From an uncultured Oscillibacter sp. (GTDB taxonomy: Bacteria > Bacillota > Clostridia > Oscillospirales > Oscillospiraceae): a stretch of DNA of 64,000 nt. Numbering within the stretch: the first letter of the stretch is position 1; each line of letters opens with the position of its first letter. The notes under the pieces are model-generated. The model did no database searches and was not told the origin of the DNA. It saw only the letters and a program-made list of their open reading frames with translations. Shown here piece after piece: positions 16,831 through 24,582 of the stretch. The position numbers and the translations under genes are program-made. Location of the stretch: the NCBI GenBank assembly GCA_910584075.1, contig CAJTZI010000009.1:1-64000 (forward strand), written 5' to 3'.

Positions 16831-17052
16831 TCAGCAGCAGCTGTCGCCGCAGTTGTTGTTGCAGCCGCAGTTGCAGTTGCAGCCGCAGTTGCAGTTACAG
16901 CCGCAGTTGCAGCCGTTCCAATTGCCGCAGCCGCAGGAGCCGCCCCAGCTGCCGCAGCCCCAGGAATTGCCGCTGCCGCCGCAGCAGCAGCACAGGACCA
17001 GGATGATGATGATCCACAGGCAGGAGTTGTTGTTTCCGTTGTTAAAAAACAT
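16831..17052 (-). CDS. Cysteine-rich Gly/Asn miniprotein with one membrane helix
   Basis: 73 aa, 20 of them cysteine. An N-terminal MFFNNGNNNS is followed by a hydrophobic helix (CLWIIIILVLCCCC) and a tail of alternating Cys-Asn and Cys-Gly pairs ending in CGDSCC. The ATG at 17052 has GAGGTG 6 nt upstream and the gene has its own terminator, so it looks real despite low complexity. Superficially similar short Cys-rich hypothetical proteins are known in Clostridia, without function. Metal binding, a spore-coat or envelope role, or a modified peptide are all possible; no peptide-modifying enzyme is adjacent. Confidence 0.7.
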   Translation of the reverse strand: MFFNNGNNNSCLWIIIILVLCCCCGGSGNSWGCGSWGGSCGCGNWNGCNCGCNCNCGCNCNCGCNNNCGDSCC

Positions 17053-17187
17053 TTCAAACACCTCTCTTAAAGACTTTGGGATATTCTATGCGCCGGGTTT
17101 CCAGCCGGAGCCTGGCCATTGAAAAAATATTTTAGCTTGAAAAGCGGACGGGCCCGGCTATGCCGGGCACCGGGTATGGAGGTTTTA

Positions 17188-18360
17188 ATGGCAGATTTTA
17201 GAAAGGGAGATACCGCCAGCTGGGATTCCGCGCAGGTGCGCCGCGGCCAGCCGGACCATCCTCAGCAAAACCAGAGCGCCCGCCGCCGGAAGAAACGGCG
17301 GCGCATCAACCCGTTTCTGGCGCTGATTCTCTATGTGCTGATCGTGGCAGCCGCCTCGGCCACCATGGCCGGCGTGGGCTGGCTGCTGGCGTCGGACCTG
17401 TGCGCCTTCAACCGGGGGGCAAAGATGGAGGCAACGGTGGAGATTTCCGCCGAGGACACCCTGGACACTGTGGCGGACAAGCTCCAGGAGGCGGAGCTGA
17501 TCCGGTACAAGTGGTTTTTCAAGCTCTTTGCCGCGTTCACCAAGGCAGAGGACGAGATCGGCATCGGCACCTATACGCTGAACAACGACATGGATTACCA
17601 CGCTCTGATCTCCGGAATGCGCAGTTCCTCCGGCAGCATGAGCGCGGAGACGGTGGATGTCACCATCCCCGAGGGCTACACCGTCGCCCAGACCATCCGG
17701 CTGCTGGCGGAGAAGGGAGTCAACACGGAGGAGAATCTGCTGGAGGCCGCCAAGATGGCGGATTTCAACTACGAGTTCATTGACAATGAGTCCGAGGACA
17801 TCAGCCGTCTGGAGGGCTATCTCTTCCCGGACACCTATCAGTTCTATGTGAATCACAATGCCAAGAATGCCCTGGAGCGGCTGATCAAAAACTTTGAGCA
17901 GAAGATGATGGGCGAGGACGTCCAGGAGGAGTTGGAGTCCTCCGGGCGCAGCATGAAGGAGATTGTCACCATCGCCTCCCTGATTGAAAAGGAGACCGAC
18001 GGCACGGACCAGGCCATGATCGCCTCCGTGATCTACAACCGTCTCAACGGCCCCGGCGACAAGCGGGGCACCTATGGGATGCTCCAGATTGACGCTGCGC
18101 TGCTCTACGCCCTGCCGGACCACGAGGGGGCCATCACCAGCGCCGACCTGGAGACGGACAGCCCCTACAACCTGCGCAAATACGCGGGCCTGCCGCCCAC
18201 GCCCATTGCCAACCCCGGTATGACCTCCATCAACGCGGCGCTGTATCCCACCTCCAGCGACTACTATTACTACGCCCTGGGGACGGACCACAAGCACCAC
18301 TATTTTGCCGACTACAACAGCTTTTTGAGCTTTGTCAACAGTGACCAGTATGGCGGATAA
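17188..18360 (+). CDS. mltG: Endolytic transglycosylase MltG
   Basis: Cleaves nascent peptidoglycan glycan strands at the membrane and sets their length. 390 aa: a basic cytoplasmic N-terminus (RRRKKRRR), one membrane helix (about residues 45-68), a LysM-like segment and the YceG domain. The catalytic Glu is in ASLIEKETDG, followed by YNRL and PYNLRKYAGLPPTPIANPG, all family hallmarks. The ATG at 17188 has GGAGG 5 nt upstream. A GCCCGGC/GCCGGGC hairpin (about 17152-17168) lies in its leader. Overlaps the next gene by 11 nt, like the yrrL-yrrN-yrrO neighbourhood of Bacillus. Confidence 0.93.
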   Translation: MADFRKGDTASWDSAQVRRGQPDHPQQNQSARRRKKRRRINPFLALILYVLIVAAASATMAGVGWLLASDLCAFNRGAKMEATVEISAEDTLDTVADKLQEAELIRYKWFFKLFAAFTKAEDEIGIGTYTLNNDMDYHALISGMRSSSGSMSAETVDVTIPEGYTVAQTIRLLAEKGVNTEENLLEAAKMADFNYEFIDNESEDISRLEGYLFPDTYQFYVNHNAKNALERLIKNFEQKMMGEDVQEELESSGRSMKEIVTIASLIEKETDGTDQAMIASVIYNRLNGPGDKRGTYGMLQIDAALLYALPDHEGAITSADLETDSPYNLRKYAGLPPTPIANPGMTSINAALYPTSSDYYYYALGTDHKHHYFADYNSFLSFVNSDQYGG

Positions 18361-19579
18361 GGGGAGAAAACCGGAGCTGCTGGCCCCAGCGGGGGACATG
18401 GAACGGCTGAAAATGGCGGTCCTCTACGGCGCGGACGCCGTGTATCTGGCGGGCACGGACTTCGGTATGCGGGCTTTTGCCGGGAATTTCACTCCGGAGG
18501 AGCTGCCCCAGGCCGTGGATTATGCACATGCCCACGGCGTCCGGGTCCACTGCACCATCAACACCATACCCCGGAACGAGGAGATCGCACGTCTTCCAGA
18601 GCACCTGGAGCGTCTGAACGACGCCGGGGTGGACGCCCTGATCGCGGCGGATCTGGGGACGTTTACCCTGGCGGGGCGGTACGCTCCCCGGTGCCGGCGG
18701 CACGTCTCCACTCAGGCCAGCGTCTGCAATTACGAGACCGCCCGGGCCTGGCATGACCTGGGGGCCTCCCGGGTCATTCTGGCCCGGGAGCTGAGCCTGG
18801 AGGAGATCCGGACCATCCGGGACAGGACGCCGCCAGACCTGGAGCTGGAGGCCTTCGTCCACGGGGCCATGTGCGTCAGCTACTCCGGCAGGTGCCTTCT
18901 CAGCAATTATATGACCGGGCGGGACTCCAGCCGCGGAGCCTGTGCCCAGCCCTGCCGCTACCACTATGCCCTGATGGAGGAAAAGCGCCCCGGCGAGTAC
19001 TTTCCGATTGAGGAGGACGGCCAGGGCGCGTACATCCTGAACTCCCGGGATATGTGCATGATCGACCACCTGGACGATCTCTGCGATGCGGGATTGAGCA
19101 GTTTGAAAATCGAGGGGCGGGCCAAGTCCGCATATTACGCCGCCATCGTCACCGGGGCCTACCGCCACTGCCTGGATACGGCGGCGGCGGGGGAACCGCC
19201 GGACCCTGTTTGGCGGGACGAAGTGGAGCATGTCAGCCACCGGCCCTACGCCACCGGCTTCTACTATGGGGCCCCGGGACAGTACTACGAGAACTCCCGC
19301 TATATCCGGGACTGGCAGGTGACCGCCGTCGTGGTGGAGTGCGACGGGGAGGGAAACGCGACGCTGTCCCTGCGGAACAAGTTCCGCGCCGGAGACGAGG
19401 TGGAGCTGGTGGGCCCGGGCCTCCGTCCCTTCTCCATAATCGCGCCGGAGATGCGAAGCGAGGCGGGGGAGATCTTGGAGGAGCCCCGGACGCCTCAGAT
19501 GCGCCTCCGCGTGAAGCTGCCCCGAGCGGTGCCGCCCATGACGCTGGTGCGCCGCAGGGTGGACCTGTCAGCGAAATGA
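18350..19579 (+). CDS. Peptidase U32-family RNA hydroxylation protein, TrhP-like
   Basis: 409 aa. Carries the U32 signature FVHGAMCVSYSGRCLLSNYM plus GACAQPCRY, whose four cysteines probably hold an Fe-S cluster, and ends with a U32 C-terminal barrel. Despite the name, family members (TrhP, RlhA) act in prephenate-dependent 5-hydroxylation of tRNA U34 or 23S rRNA cytidine. Size and position after mltG fit Bacillus YrrO (TrhP2). The start is uncertain: ATG at 18350 overlapping mltG has a poor ribosome site, so translational coupling is likely. Confidence 0.87.
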   Translation: MADKGRKPELLAPAGDMERLKMAVLYGADAVYLAGTDFGMRAFAGNFTPEELPQAVDYAHAHGVRVHCTINTIPRNEEIARLPEHLERLNDAGVDALIAADLGTFTLAGRYAPRCRRHVSTQASVCNYETARAWHDLGASRVILARELSLEEIRTIRDRTPPDLELEAFVHGAMCVSYSGRCLLSNYMTGRDSSRGACAQPCRYHYALMEEKRPGEYFPIEEDGQGAYILNSRDMCMIDHLDDLCDAGLSSLKIEGRAKSAYYAAIVTGAYRHCLDTAAAGEPPDPVWRDEVEHVSHRPYATGFYYGAPGQYYENSRYIRDWQVTAVVVECDGEGNATLSLRNKFRAGDEVELVGPGLRPFSIIAPEMRSEAGEILEEPRTPQMRLRVKLPRAVPPMTLVRRRVDLSAK

Positions 19580-19610
19580 GAATCAGATTACAATATAAGG
19601 AGAGTCAGCC

Positions 19611-21008
19611 ATGAAAGCAGACGTCGTCATTGTCGGAGCGGGTCCCGCCGGTATTTTTACGGCTCTGGAGATGATCAAGAGAGGGAGCCGCCAAAAGATC
19701 GTTATGGTGGAAAAGGGCCGGGCGGTGGAGGACCGCCGCTGCCCCAAGGCCCAGACCCACAAGTGCGTGAACTGCAAACCCTACTGCCATATCACCACCG
19801 GCTTTTCCGGCGCCGGCGCCTTTTCCGACGGAAAGCTGTCCTTGAGTTATGAGGTGGGCGGCGACCTGCCCAACCTCATCGGCCCGGATCTGGCCCAGGA
19901 GACCATCAACTATGCCGACAAAATCTATTTGGAGTTCGGCGCGGACACCCATATTGAGGGTCTGGAGCACGAGGAAGAGCGGAAAGAAATCCGTAAGCGG
20001 GCCATCCACGCGGGATTGAAGCTGGTGGACTGTCCCATCCGGCATATGGGTACGGAAAAGGCCCAGGCCATCTACTTGGCCATTGAGAAGTTCCTCCAGG
20101 AGAACGGGGTGGAGATGTACTTCGGCTATGAGTGCGGGAATCTCATTTTGGAGCAGGATGTTTGCAAGGGAGTCTCCATCTCCAACGGAAAGCAGGACCT
20201 GGAGATCTACGCCAAGCACACGGTGGTGGCCACCGGCCGCCGGGGCGCCGACTGGCTGGAGAAGCTCTGCGCCGAGCACAACATCGCCCACGCCCCCGGC
20301 ACTGTGGATATCGGCGTCCGGGTGGAGGTCCGCAACGAGGTCATGGAGATGGTGAACCGGGTGCTCTATGAGTCCAAGCTGGTGGGCTGGCCCAAGCCCT
20401 TCAAGAACAAGGTCCGCACCTTCTGCCAGAACCCCGGCGGCTTTGTCAGCCAGGAGAACTACGACAACAACCTGGCGGTGGTCAACGGCCACTCCTACAA
20501 GGACCTCAAGAGCGACAACACCAATCTCTCGATCCTCTGCTCCCACAATTTCTCCATCCCGTTTAATCAGCCCATCGCCTATGCCCAGAAGGTGGGCGAG
20601 CTGACCAACATGCTGGCCAACGGCCAGATCCTGGTCCAGCGGTTCGGGGACATTCTGGACGGCAAGCGCACCTGGGAGAAGGAGCTGGCCCAGTCCAACA
20701 TCCGGCCCACCCTGCCGGACGCCGTGGCTGGCGACATCACCGCCGCCATGCCCTACCGGGCCATGACCAATATCATCGGCTTTATCCAGGCCATGGACTA
20801 CGTGGTGCCGGGCTTTGCCGCCACGGAGACCCTGCTGTACTCCCCGGAGCTGAAATTCTACTCCAACCGGGTGAAGATGGACACGGATTTCAACACCAGC
20901 CTCCAGGGCCTCCACTGCCTGGGGGACAGCTCCGGCTGGACCCGGGGTCTGATGATGGCCTCCATCATGGGCGTGCTGATGGGGCGGAAGATCGCCGAAG
21001 AGGGCTGA
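19611..21008 (+). CDS. FAD-dependent dehydrogenase (COG2509-type)
   Basis: 465 aa flavoprotein. The N-terminal dinucleotide motif is VVIVGAGPAGIFTALEM, followed by a Cys-bearing segment CPKAQTHKCVNCKPYCHITTG and GFSGAGAFSDGKLS, characteristic of this uncharacterised oxidoreductase family. GDSSGWTRGLMMASIMG near the C-terminus closes the FAD site. AAGGAGAG precedes the ATG. Followed by a repeat hairpin and a strong terminator. Substrate unknown. Confidence 0.88.
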   Translation: MKADVVIVGAGPAGIFTALEMIKRGSRQKIVMVEKGRAVEDRRCPKAQTHKCVNCKPYCHITTGFSGAGAFSDGKLSLSYEVGGDLPNLIGPDLAQETINYADKIYLEFGADTHIEGLEHEEERKEIRKRAIHAGLKLVDCPIRHMGTEKAQAIYLAIEKFLQENGVEMYFGYECGNLILEQDVCKGVSISNGKQDLEIYAKHTVVATGRRGADWLEKLCAEHNIAHAPGTVDIGVRVEVRNEVMEMVNRVLYESKLVGWPKPFKNKVRTFCQNPGGFVSQENYDNNLAVVNGHSYKDLKSDNTNLSILCSHNFSIPFNQPIAYAQKVGELTNMLANGQILVQRFGDILDGKRTWEKELAQSNIRPTLPDAVAGDITAAMPYRAMTNIIGFIQAMDYVVPGFAATETLLYSPELKFYSNRVKMDTDFNTSLQGLHCLGDSSGWTRGLMMASIMGVLMGRKIAEEG

Positions 21009-21020
21009 TAGCGTTTAGGG

Positions 21021-21059
21021 CCGCCCTTTTCAAAGGGCGGTGGGGTCTGGGCAGAGCCC
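21021..21059. repeat. Dispersed double-hairpin repeat, copy 1
   Basis: CCGCCCTTT-TC-AAAGGGCGG (21021-21040) followed by GGGGT and a GGGC-AGA-GCCC hairpin (21049-21059). The same architecture recurs at 52806-52847: arms joined by TC, then GGGGT, then GGGCAGAGCCC. Arm sequence differs but pairing is kept. Confidence 0.65.
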
Positions 21060-21089
21060 GGCACTTGCTTTACAAAAATAGTTAGAGAA

Positions 21090-21128
21090 AAAAGTGGAAC
21101 GGCCAGACGGGCCGTTCCACTTTTGTTT
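21090..21128. terminator. Bidirectional terminator between convergent genes
   Basis: 15-bp stem (21090-21104, 21110-21124) flanked by A-run and T-run, between the forward dehydrogenase and the reverse XRE gene. Confidence 0.93.
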
Positions 21129-21147
21129 TGATATTCTGGTGCGTCCA

Positions 21148-21954
21148 TCACTGGCTGATTGGCAGAGGAGAATCGTTGGCCAGAATCTCGCCGGCGACCG
21201 ATCTGTCCTGAGACGTGTCCACAGAGTGATCCCATTCGTAGATCTGACCGTCGATCTCCTCGACAGTCACCGCCGTCACGTTCAGCGTCTCCGTGATCCT
21301 CTGGTCTTCGTCGCACTCCAGTACCACATCCAGGTGGATAAAGGTCTCCTCCGGAAACTCCAGAGGGAACAGGGCGAAGGTCGGGTCATACACCGCCTGT
21401 ACCGCCAGCTGCTCCCGCTGGTCGTAGACTTCCGTCCCTGTGGGTGTGGCAAAGAGAGACACCCCCTGGACCCTGGTCTTCGTGCCCTGCTGGAAGCTCA
21501 CCAGCAGATAGACCTGCTGGCCCACGGTGAAGCTCTTCCAGCCGTCCCCCAGGTCCGGGTCCAGGGGCGTGCCGTCGTCACCGAAGAAATAGATTCCGGT
21601 GATGATCGGATTCAGCGGCTGTGGCACATCCGTGCGGGAGTCCCGGGTGAAGATGGACACATATATCCCGATGGACAGCAGCGCCGCCAGCATCAGCACG
21701 CCCAGGGCGATGACAGCGAGTTTCCATGGGGTTCTCCCCCGGGAGAGCGCGGCGGAGACGGCGGCGCTCTCCTCCGTCTCAAAGGTGACCTCCAGAATCT
21801 CCCCCAGCGTTTTCAGATTCTCCGGCGTGGGCACAGAGGCCCCCACCTCCCACTTGCTCACCGCCTGACGGCTGACTTCGCACCGCTCTGCCAGGTTCTC
21901 CTGGGTGAGGCCCCGGGCCTCCCGGGACTGTCTGATGGTATCCGCAATATTCAT
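21148..21954 (-). CDS. Membrane-anchored XRE-family regulator
   Basis: 268 aa. N-terminal Cro/C1 helix-turn-helix (residues about 5-60, LAERCEVSRQAVSKWEVGASVPTPENLKTL), one membrane helix near residues 95-117 (LAVIALGVLMLAALLSIGIYVSIF), then an extracytoplasmic domain of about 150 aa with no recognised fold. The layout suggests a one-component sensor with DNA-binding inside and sensing outside. The ATG at 21954 is preferred (AGGAGGT 9 nt upstream). It is divergent from an ECF sigma gene across a shared control region. A paralogue lies at 48928-50475. Confidence 0.87.
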   Translation of the reverse strand: MNIADTIRQSREARGLTQENLAERCEVSRQAVSKWEVGASVPTPENLKTLGEILEVTFETEESAAVSAALSRGRTPWKLAVIALGVLMLAALLSIGIYVSIFTRDSRTDVPQPLNPIITGIYFFGDDGTPLDPDLGDGWKSFTVGQQVYLLVSFQQGTKTRVQGVSLFATPTGTEVYDQREQLAVQAVYDPTFALFPLEFPEETFIHLDVVLECDEDQRITETLNVTAVTVEEIDGQIYEWDHSVDTSQDRSVAGEILANDSPLPISQ

Positions 21955-22003
21955 ATAGGCAATACCTCCTGTTTCATGGTTTTGAAACACGTCCCTGGAA
22001 GCC

Positions 22004-22060
22004 AGTATAACAGGTTGCGCCGGTTGCGTCCACCAACAGAGGCCCGCAACCGCGGTTGCG
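22004..22060. promoter_or_regulatory. Divergent promoter region with GGTTGCG operator sites
   Basis: For the reverse XRE gene: TGGACG (-35, complement of 22027-22032), 17-bp spacer, TATACT (complement of 22004-22009). GGTTGCG occurs at 22013 and 22022, inside that spacer, and at 22054, and in inverted form at 22045, making the perfect 16-bp palindrome CGCAACCGCGGTTGCG (22045-22060). Probably an autoregulatory operator that also controls the sigma operon. Confidence 0.65.
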
Positions 22061-22143
22061 TGGGGATTTTTTTGTCTAGGCTGTCAGATTCCGCCCCGCT
22101 GTTTCGTTTGATCAGTGAAAGGCGCCATTCAGAAGGAGATGAT

Positions 22144-22659
22144 ATTACGGAACAGATTCTATACTCCCGCCAGGAGGCCGAGGAGATGGTCAGCCGCTGG
22201 GCGGACACGGTGCTGCGGGTGGGCTACACCTGGACGGGCAATCTCCAGGACGCCCAGGACGTGAGCCAGACCGTGCTCCTAAAGCTGTTGACCTCGCCCC
22301 GCCGCTTTGATACCGCGGAGCTGGAGCGGGCCTGGGTGCTGCGGGTGGCGGTGAACTGCTGTAAGGACCTGAAAAAGACCGCCTGGGCCCGCCGCCGGGT
22401 ACCTCTGGAGAGCGCTGGGGAGATAGCGGCGGAGCTGCCGGAGCTGGAGGACAGCCCGGTGCTGCGGGCGGTGCAGGCACTGCCGGAGAAATACCGGCAG
22501 GCCGTGTACCTGCGGTATTACGAGGAGTACGAGGTGGAGGAGATCGCGGATCTGATGGGCTGCAAGGCCCCGCAGGTGAGCACCTACCTCTACCGGGGAA
22601 AGCAGAAGCTGAAAGTCATGTTGGGAGGTATGTATGGACAACAGTGTTTATCGGAGTGA
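22144..22659 (+). CDS. ECF-type RNA polymerase sigma factor
   Basis: 171 aa with sigma region 2 (VLRVGYTWTGNLQDAQDVSQTVLLKLL) and region 4 (ALPEKYRQAVYLRYYEEYEVEEIADLMGCKAPQVSTYLYRGKQKLK). The frame is open far upstream with no ATG or GTG in a sensible place. The only ribosome site, AAGGAG, is 5 nt before an ATT codon (22144) giving MTEQILYSRQEAEEM; a TTG at 22108 is the alternative, without a ribosome site. Overlaps the downstream membrane protein by 26 nt, as in sigma/anti-sigma pairs. Confidence 0.85.
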   Translation: MTEQILYSRQEAEEMVSRWADTVLRVGYTWTGNLQDAQDVSQTVLLKLLTSPRRFDTAELERAWVLRVAVNCCKDLKKTAWARRRVPLESAGEIAAELPELEDSPVLRAVQALPEKYRQAVYLRYYEEYEVEEIADLMGCKAPQVSTYLYRGKQKLKVMLGGMYGQQCLSE

Positions 22660-23650
22660 GCTGGATCGGGTACGCTATACGGCGGAGGGACGGACGGCGC
22701 TGACGGATCATCTGATGAGGGCCCAGAGCGGTGAGAGAGGCCGCCGGAGTGCGCAATGGCCCCGGAAGATGATGGCGGCGGCCATCGTGGCGGTGGTGCT
22801 GATTGGCACGGCGGCCGCTGCGGCGGGCCCGCTGTGGGAGCGGTACTTCGGCCGGCTGGACGAGGGCCAGCAGGCGGTGATCGACAACCTCAGCACCGCG
22901 CCGGAGACACTTCCGGCGGCGGAGAGCAATGGGACGGTGATGACGCCGCTGGCGGCCTTTGGGGACCGGGACTTCTACTATTTAATGCTTGAGATCCACG
23001 CCCCCGAGGACACGGTCCTGCCGGATTACAGCGAGGACGAGGGGTATTACCAACTCTTCGGCGATGAGCTGGGAGAGAAGATCACCCTGACAGACAAAGA
23101 CGGGCGGGAGCTTCCCAGGTATGTGGAATTTGAGTGGATGCCCCGCAGCGGGGAGAACAATGTCCTCACGGCGGTTCTCCGGTTCTGGCCCGCCGAGGGC
23201 GTGGACTTCTCCGACGGAACTGACAAGGTCCTTCACATCCCCGGATTGTGGGTTCAGTCTCCAGATAAGGTGTATACGCCGGTTCTTACCGGCGACTGGG
23301 AGTTCAACATCGGAGCCCACTGCGGGGACGTGGAAATCCGGGAGCTGGATGTCACCGGTGTGACACAGGGGACGGAGGAATCCGGCACTCTGGTGCTGGA
23401 CTCTCTGCGGCTCTCCCCTCTGGGAATGCGCTGGCGGACCCATTGGACCAGCCCCCAGGAGGGAATCTGGCCGGGCGCAGAGATCGCCGTGGTGATGGAA
23501 GACGGCAGGGAGGTGTCCCTGGACAACACCATGGGCGGCTGCCAGGAGGACTGGAGCGAGGACTACGGGCCCTTTGAGACGCCCATAGACCTGAATCAGG
23601 TCACCGCTGTCCGTTGGGGCGGCGTCCTGATCCCGGTGGAAGGGGAGTAA
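22634..23650 (+). CDS. Single-pass membrane protein, probable anti-sigma factor
   Basis: 338 aa: a short cytoplasmic N-terminus (about 45 aa), one membrane helix (MMAAAIVAVVLIGTAAAAAGPLW), then a large outer region rich in beta structure resembling DUF4179-type proteins that follow ECF sigma genes in Clostridia. The overlap with the sigma gene and this topology imply it holds the sigma at the membrane until an outside signal arrives; binding residues are not identifiable. GGGAGG precedes the ATG. Confidence 0.72.
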   Translation: MDNSVYRSELDRVRYTAEGRTALTDHLMRAQSGERGRRSAQWPRKMMAAAIVAVVLIGTAAAAAGPLWERYFGRLDEGQQAVIDNLSTAPETLPAAESNGTVMTPLAAFGDRDFYYLMLEIHAPEDTVLPDYSEDEGYYQLFGDELGEKITLTDKDGRELPRYVEFEWMPRSGENNVLTAVLRFWPAEGVDFSDGTDKVLHIPGLWVQSPDKVYTPVLTGDWEFNIGAHCGDVEIRELDVTGVTQGTEESGTLVLDSLRLSPLGMRWRTHWTSPQEGIWPGAEIAVVMEDGREVSLDNTMGGCQEDWSEDYGPFETPIDLNQVTAVRWGGVLIPVEGE

Positions 23651-23688
23651 AAGGGAAGAGGGGATGCCGCGGAGCCTCCCTCCTTTAT

Positions 23689-23729
23689 AAAAGAGCATCC
23701 GCCCGTTTCATGGACGGATGCTCTTTTTT
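23689..23729 (+). terminator. Terminator of the sigma/anti-sigma operon
   Basis: AAAAGAGCATCCG pairs with CGGATGCTCTTTT (23689-23701, 23715-23727), followed by further T. Confidence 0.88.
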
Positions 23730-23742
23730 GCGCACGGCGGCA

Positions 23743-24567
23743 TCAGGCGTTCTGTCCCACGGTCATGTCCATTTTGTCCTCATAGTATTTCACCATGGCG
23801 ATCTGGTCCTCATCAATGTGACCGTTGTCTGCCATCCAGTTCATGACATGGAGGACCACATCGGTCATGGGCAGGTCGACGCCCAGATGGTGGGCGTAGT
23901 GCTTGGCGTTGAGAATATCCTTGCGGCAGATTTTCGAGCAAAATTTAGCCGGATGCGAGGCAAAAATTTGCAGGCGTACTGGCGTACGGCAAAAATTTTT
24001 AACGAAGCAGGCGACAAAATTTGCCGAAAAGACGTGCGTGTGGGCTTATGTGAACAGGCCCTAGCTTTGTCACGCTGCCGCTGGCGGGGCCTCCGGTGTA
24101 TACAGAGCTACCCATGCAGGAGAGCAGGGGCTTTACAGTCTCAAAGACGGCGGGTTCGCCGCCGGCCATGATAGCCAGCGTTCCGGCGGCGGCCATGGGG
24201 GTTCCGCCGATGACAGGGGCGTCCACCAGGCAAATTCCGGCCGCCTGTGTCTTTTGAAAGAGATCCAGGATGGTGTCCGGCGCGGCCGAGGACAGGTCAC
24301 TACGATTCCGCCGGGCTTTTCGTATTGGACCGTCTGTTCCACCGAGTGGATGATAATGGGGTGGGGGGGCAGGATTTGAAAGATGATTTGACAGGATTGG
24401 TAGATTTCCGCCGGGGCCTCCACGGCGATTCCGCCTGCCGCCTGGAAAGCTGCCGCTTGCTCAGGGACCACATCATACCCCAGCACAGAACAGCCGGATT
24501 TTGTCACCAGATTTTTGGTCATGGGCAGCCCCATGACACCAAGCCCCAGAAAACTGATTTGTCTCAT
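23743..24567 (-). pseudogene. 3-hydroxyisobutyrate dehydrogenase-family reductase, broken
   Basis: The N-terminus (MRQISFLGLGVMGLPMTKNL) is a clean NAD(P)-binding motif of the HIBADH/tartronate semialdehyde reductase family. A 1-base deletion near 24296-24301 shifts the frame (GGIVV then DLSSAAPD in the next frame). The active-site segment APVIGGTPMAAAGTLAIM and C-terminus (KDILNAKHYAHHLGVDLPMTDVV) remain. About 70 residues between residue 165 and 235 are replaced by a 133-bp insertion (23930-24062). Not functional. It ends an operon with the decayed hydrolase 15 nt upstream. Confidence 0.9.
23930..24062. mobile_element. MITE-like element inside the reductase pseudogene
   Basis: A 133-bp stretch foreign to the reductase. 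One end is CTTATGTGAACAGGCCCT (24045-24062), nearly identical to the arm at 10304-10321. The interior has four AAAATTT cores (about 23939, 23961, 23990, 24015) and the direct repeat GGCGTAC-TG-GGCGTAC-like (23973-23988). It encodes nothing. The opposite end lacks the expected matching arm, so the copy is probably truncated, consistent with loss of flanking gene sequence. Confidence 0.65.
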
Positions 24568-24582
24568 AATCCCTCTCCGGCC

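Noticed and set aside
16741..17122. Gln/Leu-rich forward-strand reading frames
   Set aside because: They are the antisense of the Cys-rich reverse gene; repeats of GCAGTTGCA give low-complexity peptides in other frames.
21094..22143. N-terminal extension of the sigma factor frame (about 350 codons)
   Set aside because: It runs antisense through the XRE gene and its terminator; not a real protein extension.
24133..24567. Separate short NAD-binding protein
   Set aside because: Sequence continues the reductase in the next frame after a 1-base deletion, so it is the N-terminal part of a pseudogene.
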